NCBI GenBank assembly: GCA_034658975.1 | Contig: JAYEGJ010000131.1 | Location: forward strand, 1 to 26,036 | From: SZUA-217 sp034658975 | Lineage (GTDB): Bacteria; Actinomycetota; Acidimicrobiia; Spongiisociales; ZC4RG35 | Reading direction: 5' to 3' | DNA: 26,036 nt | In this document: piece by piece, positions 7,709 through 15,132 of the stretch | How positions within the stretch are numbered: position 1 is the first letter of the stretch | Layout: every line of letters begins with the position of its first letter | Notes under the pieces: model-generated | What the model was told of the DNA's origin: nothing | Seen by the model: only the letters and a program-made list of their open reading frames with translations | The model's database searches: none | Translations under genes and position numbers: made by a program

Positions 7709-8887
7709 GTGAAGAGAGTTTCCCAGCGTCTCGCCAGAATCCCGGCCTCGGCGACCATGGCCATTTCAACACGGGCCCGTGAACTTCGCGCCGCAGGCCG
7801 CGATGTCATCTCTTTCGGAGCGGGCGAGCCGGACTTTCCGACACCCGAGCACATCGTCGCCGCCGCCACCGCGGCCGCACATGACCCGGCCAATCACAAG
7901 TACTCGGCCAACCCGGGACTGGCTCCGGTGCGCGAGGCCGTAGCGAAGTACACCGCCGAATACTCCGGAGTGACCGTCGACGCCTCCGCGGTAGTCATCA
8001 CCAACGGAGCGAAGCAGGCGGTGTTCGAGACGTTCTCAGCTCTCGTGGACCCGGGCGACGAGGTTCTACTCCCGGCACCGTATTGGGTCACCTACCCCGC
8101 CGGCATCGAATTGTTCGACGGGATTCCGGTCCCGGTCACCTCGACCGTGGAAAGCGGTTTCAAGGTCACCGTCGAGGATCTCGAGGATGCCCGGACCGAC
8201 AAGACAAAAGCTCTGGTATTCGTGTCACCGTCCAATCCGACGGGTGCCGTCTACACCAGCGGGGAAGCAAGAGCGATCGGCGAGTGGGCCCGCGACAACG
8301 ACGTATGGGTCATCGCCGACGAGATCTATCAACGTCTCTTTTACGGAGGCGACGTGGCTCCGTCGATCGTCGCCGAAACGCCGCGGCTCGAGAACTGGGT
8401 GATTATCAACGGAGTCGCCAAGAGTTTCGCCATGACCGGATGGCGCGTTGGCTGGATGATCGGTCCGAGCGACGTCGTGGGCGCTGCCGTCAGGCTTCAG
8501 TCGCATGCCACATCGAACGTCGCCAACATCACCCAAATGGCCGCCCTCGCTGCCATCACAGGGCCCCAGGACACGGTTGTGGAGATGAGGGAGGCTTTCG
8601 CCGCCAGACGCCGCCTGATGCACTCGATGGTGTCGGACATCCCCGGCTTCGAATGCCTCGAACCGGACGGGGCGTTCTATGTCTTCCCCGATGTCTCGGC
8701 CGTCCTCGGTGGCAAATATGGGACTTCCGCCGATCTCGCCGAGGCGATCATCGACGAAGCCGGAGTGGCCGTCGTGCCGGGCGAGGCGTTTGGCGCTCCC
8801 GGGTTCCTACGGCTGTCATATGCCCTCGGCGAAGAGGAGATCTCCGAAGGACTCACCCGCATAAGGGGCCTGATCGAGTCACTCTGA
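7709..8887 (+). CDS. Class I PLP-dependent aminotransferase, aspartate aminotransferase-like
   Basis: A 392-residue fold-type I aminotransferase of the Ib aspartate/prephenate aminotransferase group. The N-terminus has the family signature AGRDVISFGAGEPDFPTPEH, followed by YSANPGL, the substrate-side NGAKQAVF helix, PAPYWVTYP, SPSNPTGAVY, the cofactor Asp in IADEIYQ, and the PLP lysine Lys238 in NGVAKSFAMTGWRVGW. Arg in the C-terminal FLRLSYA binds the substrate carboxylate. The length is normal for the family. The GTG at 7709 aligns with the usual N-terminus and has a -10 box 8 nt upstream. Its amino-acid specificity (Asp, aromatic or prephenate) cannot be fixed from sequence alone. It probably serves central amino-acid metabolism. 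Confidence 0.92.
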   Translation: MKRVSQRLARIPASATMAISTRARELRAAGRDVISFGAGEPDFPTPEHIVAAATAAAHDPANHKYSANPGLAPVREAVAKYTAEYSGVTVDASAVVITNGAKQAVFETFSALVDPGDEVLLPAPYWVTYPAGIELFDGIPVPVTSTVESGFKVTVEDLEDARTDKTKALVFVSPSNPTGAVYTSGEARAIGEWARDNDVWVIADEIYQRLFYGGDVAPSIVAETPRLENWVIINGVAKSFAMTGWRVGWMIGPSDVVGAAVRLQSHATSNVANITQMAALAAITGPQDTVVEMREAFAARRRLMHSMVSDIPGFECLEPDGAFYVFPDVSAVLGGKYGTSADLAEAIIDEAGVAVVPGEAFGAPGFLRLSYALGEEEISEGLTRIRGLIESL

Positions 8888-8895
8888 ACCCGGTT

Positions 8896-8901
8896 TACAG
8901 T
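8896..8901 (+). promoter_or_regulatory. -10 box for leaderless MDR dehydrogenase gene
   Basis: TACAGT ends 7 nt before the ATG at 8909. It favours that ATG over the in-frame GTG at 8900 and ATG at 8903, which lie inside or next to the box. Confidence 0.5.
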
Positions 8902-8908
8902 GATGTCG

Positions 8909-9985
8909 ATGCAGCCAGCAACGACTGCCAGAGCGATGATGCTCGTCGAGCCAAAACACTTCTCGCTCACAGAGGTATCCACCGATGGTGCCGAGGGCGG
9001 GGGCTGGCTCGCCGTCGAAGCGACCAGCCTCTCCGGGGCCGACGTCCAGGTGTGGAGAGGCGATGCAAGCCACATTCAGTATCCACTCATCCCCGGCCGG
9101 GAGGTCGTCGGCCGGATCGCCGTTCAGGGACCCAACGTTCCCTACCCGGTAGGTACCCGCGTCGCAGTGGAGCCGCGTATCCGGTGCGGCAATTGTCACC
9201 GTTGCAAGCAGAACCTCGCCGTATGCGTTTCGAGACGTCCCTCGAACTCGTATGGGATGATTCCGTCGATCGAGCCGCCCGGACTTTGGGGAGGACTCGC
9301 CGAATACCTGTATCTCGATCCCAACGCGCGCCTGCACCCACTCACCGACGATGTCCCCGCCGAGGTGGCCACATTCGTGCACGCTCTCGCAGCCGGGCAT
9401 ACGTGGGCGGTGGAACTTTCGTCTCTCCAGCCCGGTGAGGACGTCCTCATCCTCGGGCCGGGACCACGAGGCCTCGCCTGTCTGATCGCCGCAAAGGCCG
9501 CCGGCGCCAATTGGGTCGGGGTCACCGGATTGACTCATGACCGTGATCGTCTCGAGTTGGCCAAGCGATTGGGTGCCGACCTCACGATCGACATCGAGCG
9601 GGCCGATGTCGCCGGCGAAATCGCCAGCGCGATCGGGCGCCGTCCCGATGTCGTCGTGGACGTGACATCGGATGACCCCGAAGCCGTGTTCACGGCACTC
9701 GATCTGGTTCGGAGTGGCGGCCGGGTCATCCTTGCCTCGACCAAAGGGAATAAGGCGTTCCACTTCCTGTCCGACGTCATCGTCGCCAAGCAGTTGACGA
9801 TGAAGGGAGCCATGGGCTCGAGCACTGTCGGCTACCAGTGGGCCACAACCCAGTTGGAGACCGACCCGCGGATCGACGATCTCGTATCGCACGAGTTCCC
9901 GCTCACCGAGGCACCCCGCGCCCTTCAGGCGGCGGCAGGACTTCTCGGCCGGGAGGAGCTCATCTCCGTCGCCGTCACCTTCTGA
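8909..9985 (+). CDS. MDR (zinc-type alcohol dehydrogenase-like) oxidoreductase with altered catalytic-zinc ligands
   Basis: A 358-residue medium-chain dehydrogenase/reductase: GroES-like N-terminal domain, Rossmann domain with GPGPRGL (around 190) and a conventional C-terminus. The structural-zinc lobe is kept (Cys93, Cys96, Cys99, Cys106). The usual catalytic-zinc ligands are not: the Cys-Gly-x-Asp motif reads SGAD (Ser42) and the Gly-His-Glu motif reads GRE (Arg64). It therefore probably does not use the classic zinc-alkoxide mechanism, although NAD(P) binding looks intact. The ATG at 8909 is preferred on promoter spacing. The second UMF1-type carrier follows after 11 bp, so the two may be one operon, perhaps exporting the product. 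The substrate is unknown. Confidence 0.85.
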   Translation: MQPATTARAMMLVEPKHFSLTEVSTDGAEGGGWLAVEATSLSGADVQVWRGDASHIQYPLIPGREVVGRIAVQGPNVPYPVGTRVAVEPRIRCGNCHRCKQNLAVCVSRRPSNSYGMIPSIEPPGLWGGLAEYLYLDPNARLHPLTDDVPAEVATFVHALAAGHTWAVELSSLQPGEDVLILGPGPRGLACLIAAKAAGANWVGVTGLTHDRDRLELAKRLGADLTIDIERADVAGEIASAIGRRPDVVVDVTSDDPEAVFTALDLVRSGGRVILASTKGNKAFHFLSDVIVAKQLTMKGAMGSSTVGYQWATTQLETDPRIDDLVSHEFPLTEAPRALQAAAGLLGREELISVAVTF

Positions 9986-9996
9986 CGGCGAAGTCG

Positions 9997-11262
9997 GTGA
10001 ACCCACCGTCTCGACTCTCCGTTGCGTCCTGGGTCATCTACGACCTGGCCAACACCATCTTCGCCCTCGGAGTGGTTGGTTTCTACTTCTCCGATTGGCT
10101 CATTACCGAAGGCCAGCCCGACAGCGCACTCGCCGGCGTGCAGATAGCGGCCGCGGTCATCGTGATCTTCCTGGCCCCCTGGGCCGGAGCCAGATCGGAC
10201 ATGCGCGGAACGAGGGTGCCGACGCTCATCGTCACCACGATCGCAGCGGTCGCTGCGACCTCGGTGCTGGCCATCGGACCCGTGTGGCTGACTCTCGTGA
10301 TGCTCTGGGTGGCCGTGGTCAGCGTCAACACCGGATCGGTGGTCTACGACGCCCTCTTGGTCGATGTGAGCAATCTGGACAATCGCGGCTGGGTCTCGGG
10401 CCTCGGAGTCGGTATCGGATATGTCGGATCGTTCATTGGCCTGGCCATCGGGACGATCACGCTCGATGTCCTTGGGTGGAGCCATGCAGCGACGTTCCGG
10501 TCGCTCGCTGCAGCCTTTCTCATCTTCGCCCTCCCCTCGTTTTTCTTCATCCATGAACGTCCCGGATCTGCCGACGCCGTCCTGCCCCGGCTTCGCGACA
10601 TCGTCGGCCGGCTCGCGGGCTCCTGGAGGAAGGCAAGCGAGTACGACGGTGTGGTGAGGTTTCTCGTCGGCCGGTTCTTCTACACCGATGCCATCAACAC
10701 GCTCATCGGAGGATTCCTGGCCATTTTCGTTATCGGCGAGCTCGGGCTCGACCGCGAGTTCTTCACCCTGCTCCTCGCCATCGCCATCGCCGCAGCCATC
10801 TTTGGCGGGCTCGGCGCCGGCCTCGTCGTGGCGCGAGTGGGGCCGATGAAGGTCCTCCGCTGGGTGCTCGTCATCTGGATGGTGGCGATGGCCTCTGGGG
10901 TTGTCGCCTCCGTCACTGGCCAAACATCGATCGTTTGGGCCATCGGTCCCTTGGGAGGAATAGCGCTCGGGGCCACCTGGGCCTCAGATCGCGTGGTCAT
11001 GACCCGTATTTCGCCACCCCGATACCTGGGCGAGTTCTACGGGCTTTACGCCACGGTTGGCAGGTTTGCGACCATCGGCGGACCGCTGGTGTGGGCCGTC
11101 GTGGTCGACATCCTCGGTCTGGGGCGGAACATTGCGCTGGGCGCGCTCATCGGGTTCGTCGTCATCGGTTGGTGGCTGCTCCGGTCGGTGGACGATGCCC
11201 ACCGTGATTGGTCGCCAGAGGACCGGCTGGTCGTCAGTGGAACCCCGGATGGGTCCCCGTGA
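9997..11262 (+). CDS. MFS transporter, UMF1 / Atg22-like family (second copy)
   Basis: A 421-residue twelve-helix carrier with the same landmarks as the 5198-6538 protein: ASWVIYDLANTIFALG at the N-terminus, RFFYTDAINTLIGGF in the middle, and GEFYGLYATVGRFATIGGP near helix 10. The two are clearly family paralogues but far diverged, so this is not a recent duplication. The GTG at 9997 follows the MDR gene by 11 bp and no separate promoter is evident. Its 3' end overlaps the convergent ADP-ribosylglycohydrolase-like gene by 29 bp. Substrate unknown; linkage to the oxidoreductase suggests they handle one metabolite. Confidence 0.87.
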   Translation: MNPPSRLSVASWVIYDLANTIFALGVVGFYFSDWLITEGQPDSALAGVQIAAAVIVIFLAPWAGARSDMRGTRVPTLIVTTIAAVAATSVLAIGPVWLTLVMLWVAVVSVNTGSVVYDALLVDVSNLDNRGWVSGLGVGIGYVGSFIGLAIGTITLDVLGWSHAATFRSLAAAFLIFALPSFFFIHERPGSADAVLPRLRDIVGRLAGSWRKASEYDGVVRFLVGRFFYTDAINTLIGGFLAIFVIGELGLDREFFTLLLAIAIAAAIFGGLGAGLVVARVGPMKVLRWVLVIWMVAMASGVVASVTGQTSIVWAIGPLGGIALGATWASDRVVMTRISPPRYLGEFYGLYATVGRFATIGGPLVWAVVVDILGLGRNIALGALIGFVVIGWWLLRSVDDAHRDWSPEDRLVVSGTPDGSP

Positions 11263-12196
11263 TCAGGTGCTGCTCCACTGCATAAGGGATCGGCAGATCT
11301 CGGATTTCCTCCGGGCCCCGGACGACCCGCCTACCTATCTCGGCAAACCAGGTGTCGTTGGCGAATGCCCAGGGCCAGGCTCGTATACCCACACGGGCGC
11401 CCATGATTCCGCCGACGGCGGCTCCCAAAACGCTGCCACCGATTCGAGCGGCCTGCTCCACAGGTACGTGTGCCCGGTCGGTTGCCGGAGCGGCGAGGAG
11501 AAGACCGGCGAGCATGACCTGGAGCGGATCGGAACGATCCCCTCCGACCACACTCATCGCGGATTCGCCGCTGACGATGCCAACTGAGGAGATCGCCCGG
11601 TCGAATTCGTCGCCCAGAGTCTCGAGCCGTGAACCGCTTTCCGCATCTGCGGCAATCGTTGCGAGGACCGGCTCAACCGTTTCTTTCACCCCCGCGATCA
11701 GGTCACGCCCCGACTGACCGAAGCACGATGCAGCCACCGCTGTCGCAGAGACGACCGCCGCGGCGATGCTCCCTGCGTCGGCGGCAAAAAGACGTCCCAA
11801 CTCCATGGCTTCCCATGTGACCGACTTGGGATCCCGCCTGAACGCGACACCGAGGGGAACCGACCGGGCAACTCCGTCGAGGGACGGATCAGACTCCGGC
11901 ATCGGGGGCCCCGCTGCCGCCCGGTCGAGCCAGGCGCGGAAATGCTGGGTTTCGGACCGATAAACGGGATCACCGTCTTCGGACCCATCGAGCTCGCGCA
12001 GGCCTTTCACCAGCTCGCCCACATCGAGACGCCGGTCTTCGATGAGCCGGTAGGAGATAACCGTCACCTGCTCGGTCACGGACGAATAGCCGAGTTCCCA
12101 GGCTCCTCCTGCGGAATCGCCGGCGGCGACTCCGAGCATGAACCCATCCCCTTCACCGGAGACCAGGGAAAACATCGGTGCAGATTCGGTGTCCAT
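11234..12196 (-). CDS. ADP-ribosylglycohydrolase-family protein lacking metal-binding motifs
   Basis: The 320-residue all-helical protein keeps the ADP-ribosylglycohydrolase (DraG/ADPRH) outline. An opening GFMLGVAAGDSAGG (19-31) matches the usual GxxxGDALG start, and a C-terminal GSVLGAAVGGIMGARVGI helix matches the family's GALLGA helix. The catalytic di-magnesium residues are missing. Where the family has T/S-D-D-T-Q there is SVTEQV (39-44), and the usual GGDTDT before the late helix reads AARIGG. It may be a pseudoenzyme that binds ADP-ribose or another ligand, or it may have a new activity. The ATG at 12196 has TAACCT 9 nt upstream. It diverges from the lipid-kinase gene with a 36-bp gap. 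Family membership is fairly sure; function is not. Confidence 0.72.
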   Translation of the reverse strand: MDTESAPMFSLVSGEGDGFMLGVAAGDSAGGAWELGYSSVTEQVTVISYRLIEDRRLDVGELVKGLRELDGSEDGDPVYRSETQHFRAWLDRAAAGPPMPESDPSLDGVARSVPLGVAFRRDPKSVTWEAMELGRLFAADAGSIAAAVVSATAVAASCFGQSGRDLIAGVKETVEPVLATIAADAESGSRLETLGDEFDRAISSVGIVSGESAMSVVGGDRSDPLQVMLAGLLLAAPATDRAHVPVEQAARIGGSVLGAAVGGIMGARVGIRAWPWAFANDTWFAEIGRRVVRGPEEIRDLPIPYAVEQHLITGTHPGFH

Positions 12197-12205
12197 CGGG
12201 AAGCC

Positions 12206-12211
12206 AGGTTA
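12206..12211 (-). promoter_or_regulatory. -10 box for leaderless ADP-ribosylglycohydrolase-like gene
   Basis: TAACCT on the minus strand, 9 nt before the ATG at 12196. Confidence 0.5.
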
Positions 12212-12217
12212 CAGATG

Positions 12218-12223
12218 TACCCT
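12218..12223 (+). promoter_or_regulatory. -10 box for leaderless lipid-kinase gene
   Basis: TACCCT ends 9 nt before the ATG at 12233, supporting that start over the in-frame ATG at 12215. Confidence 0.4.
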
Positions 12224-12232
12224 TCGTCGGCC

Positions 12233-13150
12233 ATGGACCGCATCGCCGTTATTGCCAATCCAGTGGCCTCCCAGTTCACCGGCGGGGCCCACCGGGACGT
12301 TATGGCGGTCCTTTCGAAGACACACTCCGTCGAGGCGATATGGCCCTCGTCGGCCACCGAAGCCACCGAGGCTGCCCGCCGCGCCGCTACCGAGGGTGCC
12401 GGGATCGTCATCGCCATGGGGGGCGACGGCATGGTCCATCATGTCGCTCAGGGTCTGATCGGAGCCGAGGGAGCCTTGGGCATCATCCCGGCGGGCACGA
12501 CCAATGTGGTGGCCCGGATTCTCGGCCTTCCCTCACGGCCGGTCAGGGCAGCGAGACACATCGCCCGGGCCTCCTTCGTCCAGCCCATAGGGACCGCTCG
12601 AATGACGCTCACCAGGGGCACCGCCGAGACCACCCACCATGCCATGTTCGGCTGCGGATTCGGGCTGGACGCCGAAGTCGTGATCAGGGCCGATGCAGAT
12701 CCATATCGCAAGTACAGATTCGGCTCGATTCACTACGCCAGGACCGCCATAGGTGTCGGGCTCGGCACATTCCCCAAACGCCGGCCCCATGCCACGGTGA
12801 CCAGCGGAGAGCGAACGGCCGAGGCAACATCTCTCCTGATCCAGTTCAGGGACATCTACACGTACTTCGGGAAGCTGCCGCTGCGACTCAGCCGCGAGTC
12901 GCCCGATCCGATGTCGGCCCTCGTGCTCGGGCGACTCCGCAGGCATCGCATCCCCCAAATAGCATTCGATGTTCTGGCGGGACGAGACCTCGATGTTGTG
13001 AAGGGGTTCGAGGTTTGGACCGGTGTCGACTCGGTCGAGTTGGGGGCCGACCCCTCGATTGCAGCCCAGGCCGACGGCGAGTCACTCGGATTGGTCGACG
13101 CGGCAGTTGTCACCTGGGCACCGAACTCCCTCAATGTGATCGCAGGCTGA
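12233..13150 (+). CDS. Diacylglycerol-kinase-family lipid kinase
   Basis: A 305-residue DAGK catalytic-domain protein (DgkB/YegS/LCB5 type), which transfers phosphate from ATP to a lipid hydroxyl. Visible motifs are the N-terminal VIANPVA strand, the nucleotide-binding GGDGM (63-67), IIPAGTTNVVARILGLP (84-100, the family's GT-N motif) and GCGFGLDAEVV. The C-terminal sandwich contains QADGESLGL, matching the family's conserved D-G-E. The length is normal. ATG at 12233 is preferred because the first strand begins directly with DRIAVIANP. It converges with mscS, the stop codons being 4 bp apart. Likely role: phosphatidate or other lipid phosphate formation at the inner membrane surface; exact lipid unknown. 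Confidence 0.9.
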   Translation: MDRIAVIANPVASQFTGGAHRDVMAVLSKTHSVEAIWPSSATEATEAARRAATEGAGIVIAMGGDGMVHHVAQGLIGAEGALGIIPAGTTNVVARILGLPSRPVRAARHIARASFVQPIGTARMTLTRGTAETTHHAMFGCGFGLDAEVVIRADADPYRKYRFGSIHYARTAIGVGLGTFPKRRPHATVTSGERTAEATSLLIQFRDIYTYFGKLPLRLSRESPDPMSALVLGRLRRHRIPQIAFDVLAGRDLDVVKGFEVWTGVDSVELGADPSIAAQADGESLGLVDAAVVTWAPNSLNVIAG

Positions 13151-13154
13151 GGCT

Positions 13155-13979
13155 TCAGTCGGCCTCGTGCACCGTGATCTGCGGGAATGGGATGGTGATG
13201 CCCTCTGCATCGAACCGTTTCTTGATTCGGCGCAGTGCCTCTCTCCTGACCCTCCACCGCTCGTCGGCGATGGTGGTGATACGCCCCCTCAGCACGACCG
13301 ACGAGTCGGCGAGCTCGTTGACACCGAGGATCTCGCCTTCGCCCTTGATGGATGCGCTCCATTCGGGGTCGCCGGCCAGCAGGGCGAGTTCGTCTTTCAA
13401 CACCGACAGGGCAAAGTCGACATCGGTCTCATAGGAGACGCCGACATCAATCACAGGCTGAGCGAAGCGGCTGGTGTAGTTGGACGTGACTGTGATCTGA
13501 CCGTTTGGAACGAAGTGGACGCTGCCCTCGAGGTCTCGAAGGACCGTGACACGAAGTTGGATGTCCTCGACCGATCCTGTGGTGCCGGCGATGGTGACGG
13601 TGTCCCCGATGTGGAACTGGTCCTCGACGAGGATGAAGAAGCCGGAAATGATGTCCTTGACCAGATCCTGGGCGCCAAATCCGACCGCGGCGGCGAAAAC
13701 CGTCCCCACGGCGAGGAATGGGATGATGCTGAAGTCCCAGATGACGAAGATGATGAGGACGGCGGAGATCACGATCGCGACGAGAATCACCCGCCGGGCA
13801 ACGATCCACAGTGTCTGAGCCCGAGCCCCGCTGTCCTCGCCCTTCTCCGACATCTCCCTGACCACCCGGCGACCCAGGTGTAGCGCGACCCAGTAAGCGA
13901 GGAAGGCAAGCGTGATAACTACCCCGGTGCGAATGAGCCCCTCGACAACGGGGGAAAGATCTTGTGCGAAAACAGGCAT
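13155..13979 (-). CDS. MscS-family small-conductance mechanosensitive channel
   Basis: A 274-residue MscS-type channel that opens under membrane tension to release solutes. Helices lie at about 12-32, 58-80 and 84-110. The pore-lining TM3 has the Gly/Ala pattern AVGTVFAAAVGFGAQDLVKD, followed by the beta-domain block FILVEDQFHIGDTVTIAGTT and the VPNGQI motif. The C-terminal alpha/beta domain ends with the usual FDAEGITIPFPQ. The ATG at 13979 has TAACCT 10 nt upstream, overlapping the stop of the preceding GTPase gene. It lies 13 bp after the paired GTPase genes, so it may be read both with them and from its own promoter. Confidence 0.93.
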   Translation of the reverse strand: MPVFAQDLSPVVEGLIRTGVVITLAFLAYWVALHLGRRVVREMSEKGEDSGARAQTLWIVARRVILVAIVISAVLIIFVIWDFSIIPFLAVGTVFAAAVGFGAQDLVKDIISGFFILVEDQFHIGDTVTIAGTTGSVEDIQLRVTVLRDLEGSVHFVPNGQITVTSNYTSRFAQPVIDVGVSYETDVDFALSVLKDELALLAGDPEWSASIKGEGEILGVNELADSSVVLRGRITTIADERWRVRREALRRIKKRFDAEGITIPFPQITVHEAD

Positions 13980-13989
13980 GGAGGCTGCG

Positions 13990-13995
13990 AGGTTA
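13990..13995 (-). promoter_or_regulatory. Possible -10 box for mscS
   Basis: TAACCT on the minus strand, 10 nt before the mscS ATG at 13979. It includes the TAA stop codon of the GTPase gene, so its resemblance to the other boxes may be partly accidental. Confidence 0.35.
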
Positions 13996-15132
13996 CATGC
14001 GACGCGAGGCTGTCAAAGACGCCAGATCGAGAGAAAGGTCGACGAGCGCCGCGCTGGCGGTGGCACGCCTGGCGAGCAGCTCCTTCACAGGGCCGACAAT
14101 CTCTTCGGTGAGGACCCCGGCAGCAGCATCACTGTCGGCGGCCTCGCGAATGATCCCGGGCAGCGTGACAGCAAGGTTGTTCAAGGACCTCGCCAGCGGG
14201 GGGCTTACCTCCTTCGCAAGGGCTTCGATCACGTTGCCCATGTGGTCGATGGCCGCGTCGACTTCACCTGCGGCAGCCAACCGTGCCGTCTCTTCTGCCG
14301 CGGGAACGACTCGCTCGTCGAATCCGACGCCGCTGCTCCCTACCTGACCTGCCAATTCCTGCGTTCCTCGGGCGAGATCGACGATGAACTTGGAGTAGAC
14401 CCCTTTTCGGGAACCAGCAATCGTTTCCAGATATGCCACCAAATCGGCGATGCCCATCGGCGGCCCCGCTCCGGGGTTGGCCGCGGTGAGGGCGATGCTC
14501 GGTTCCGCGATCCCATCGGCGTTGAGCGCCTTTTCCAGGTCATCACGAACCGCGGCAACGTCATCTGCACCCAGCCGGTCTATCTGATTGAGGACGAATA
14601 CGAACTGGGCGGCATAGGGCGACAAGGGTTCGAGATAACGATGATGAAGTGCCGCGTCCCGGTACTTCTCGGGATCGACCACCCACACCAGGACATCCAA
14701 TCGGCTGAGCAGTCGCTCGGTTTGAAAGCGATGGTCGAGCTCGACACTGTCGGTGTCGGGCATGTCGATGAGACATAGCCATTTGGGAACGTCTGCGACG
14801 TCGACCTTGGAGACACCCAGCTCATCTAGATAGGCGCTCAACGCGCTGGCCCGCTCGGAGGAGACCGATGCCAGAGGTTCACCAGTCGTCGGTCTCACGC
14901 CACCCACTTCTGCAACATCGCCTCCGGAGATGGCGTTGAAGAGGCTGGACTTGCCCGAGCCGGTTCCCCCCACCAAGGCGACCACCAGGACATCGTCCGG
15001 CGAGCCGAGACGGCTGCGTGCGTTCTTGACGGTGGTCGCAAAAGAGGTGAGCTGCGCCGAGGACACGAGATCCCGTGAGGATGCTGCTGCCAGGTCGGCC
15101 TTTTCCAGGAGGCCGACGATGCGGTCACGCAT
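13993..15132 (-). CDS. Dynamin/Era-like P-loop GTPase (second of a pair)
   Basis: A 379-residue GTPase with complete G motifs: G1 GGTGSGKSS (55-63), G2-like RPTTG (80-84), G3 DMPDTD (123-128) and G4 NQID (182-185). The C-terminal half (about 230-379) is predicted largely helical without obvious membrane spans. The pairing with a second GTPase gene upstream recalls tandem bacterial dynamin-like proteins (for example the Streptomyces DynA/DynB type), though the sequence alone also fits YfjP/Era-like GTPases. The ATG at 15132 overlaps the end of the upstream GTPase gene by 8 bp, so translation is coupled and a heteromeric complex is likely. MscS follows after 13 bp. Membrane remodelling is an inference. 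Confidence 0.78.
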   Translation of the reverse strand: MRDRIVGLLEKADLAAASSRDLVSSAQLTSFATTVKNARSRLGSPDDVLVVALVGGTGSGKSSLFNAISGGDVAEVGGVRPTTGEPLASVSSERASALSAYLDELGVSKVDVADVPKWLCLIDMPDTDSVELDHRFQTERLLSRLDVLVWVVDPEKYRDAALHHRYLEPLSPYAAQFVFVLNQIDRLGADDVAAVRDDLEKALNADGIAEPSIALTAANPGAGPPMGIADLVAYLETIAGSRKGVYSKFIVDLARGTQELAGQVGSSGVGFDERVVPAAEETARLAAAGEVDAAIDHMGNVIEALAKEVSPPLARSLNNLAVTLPGIIREAADSDAAAGVLTEEIVGPVKELLARRATASAALVDLSLDLASLTASRRM

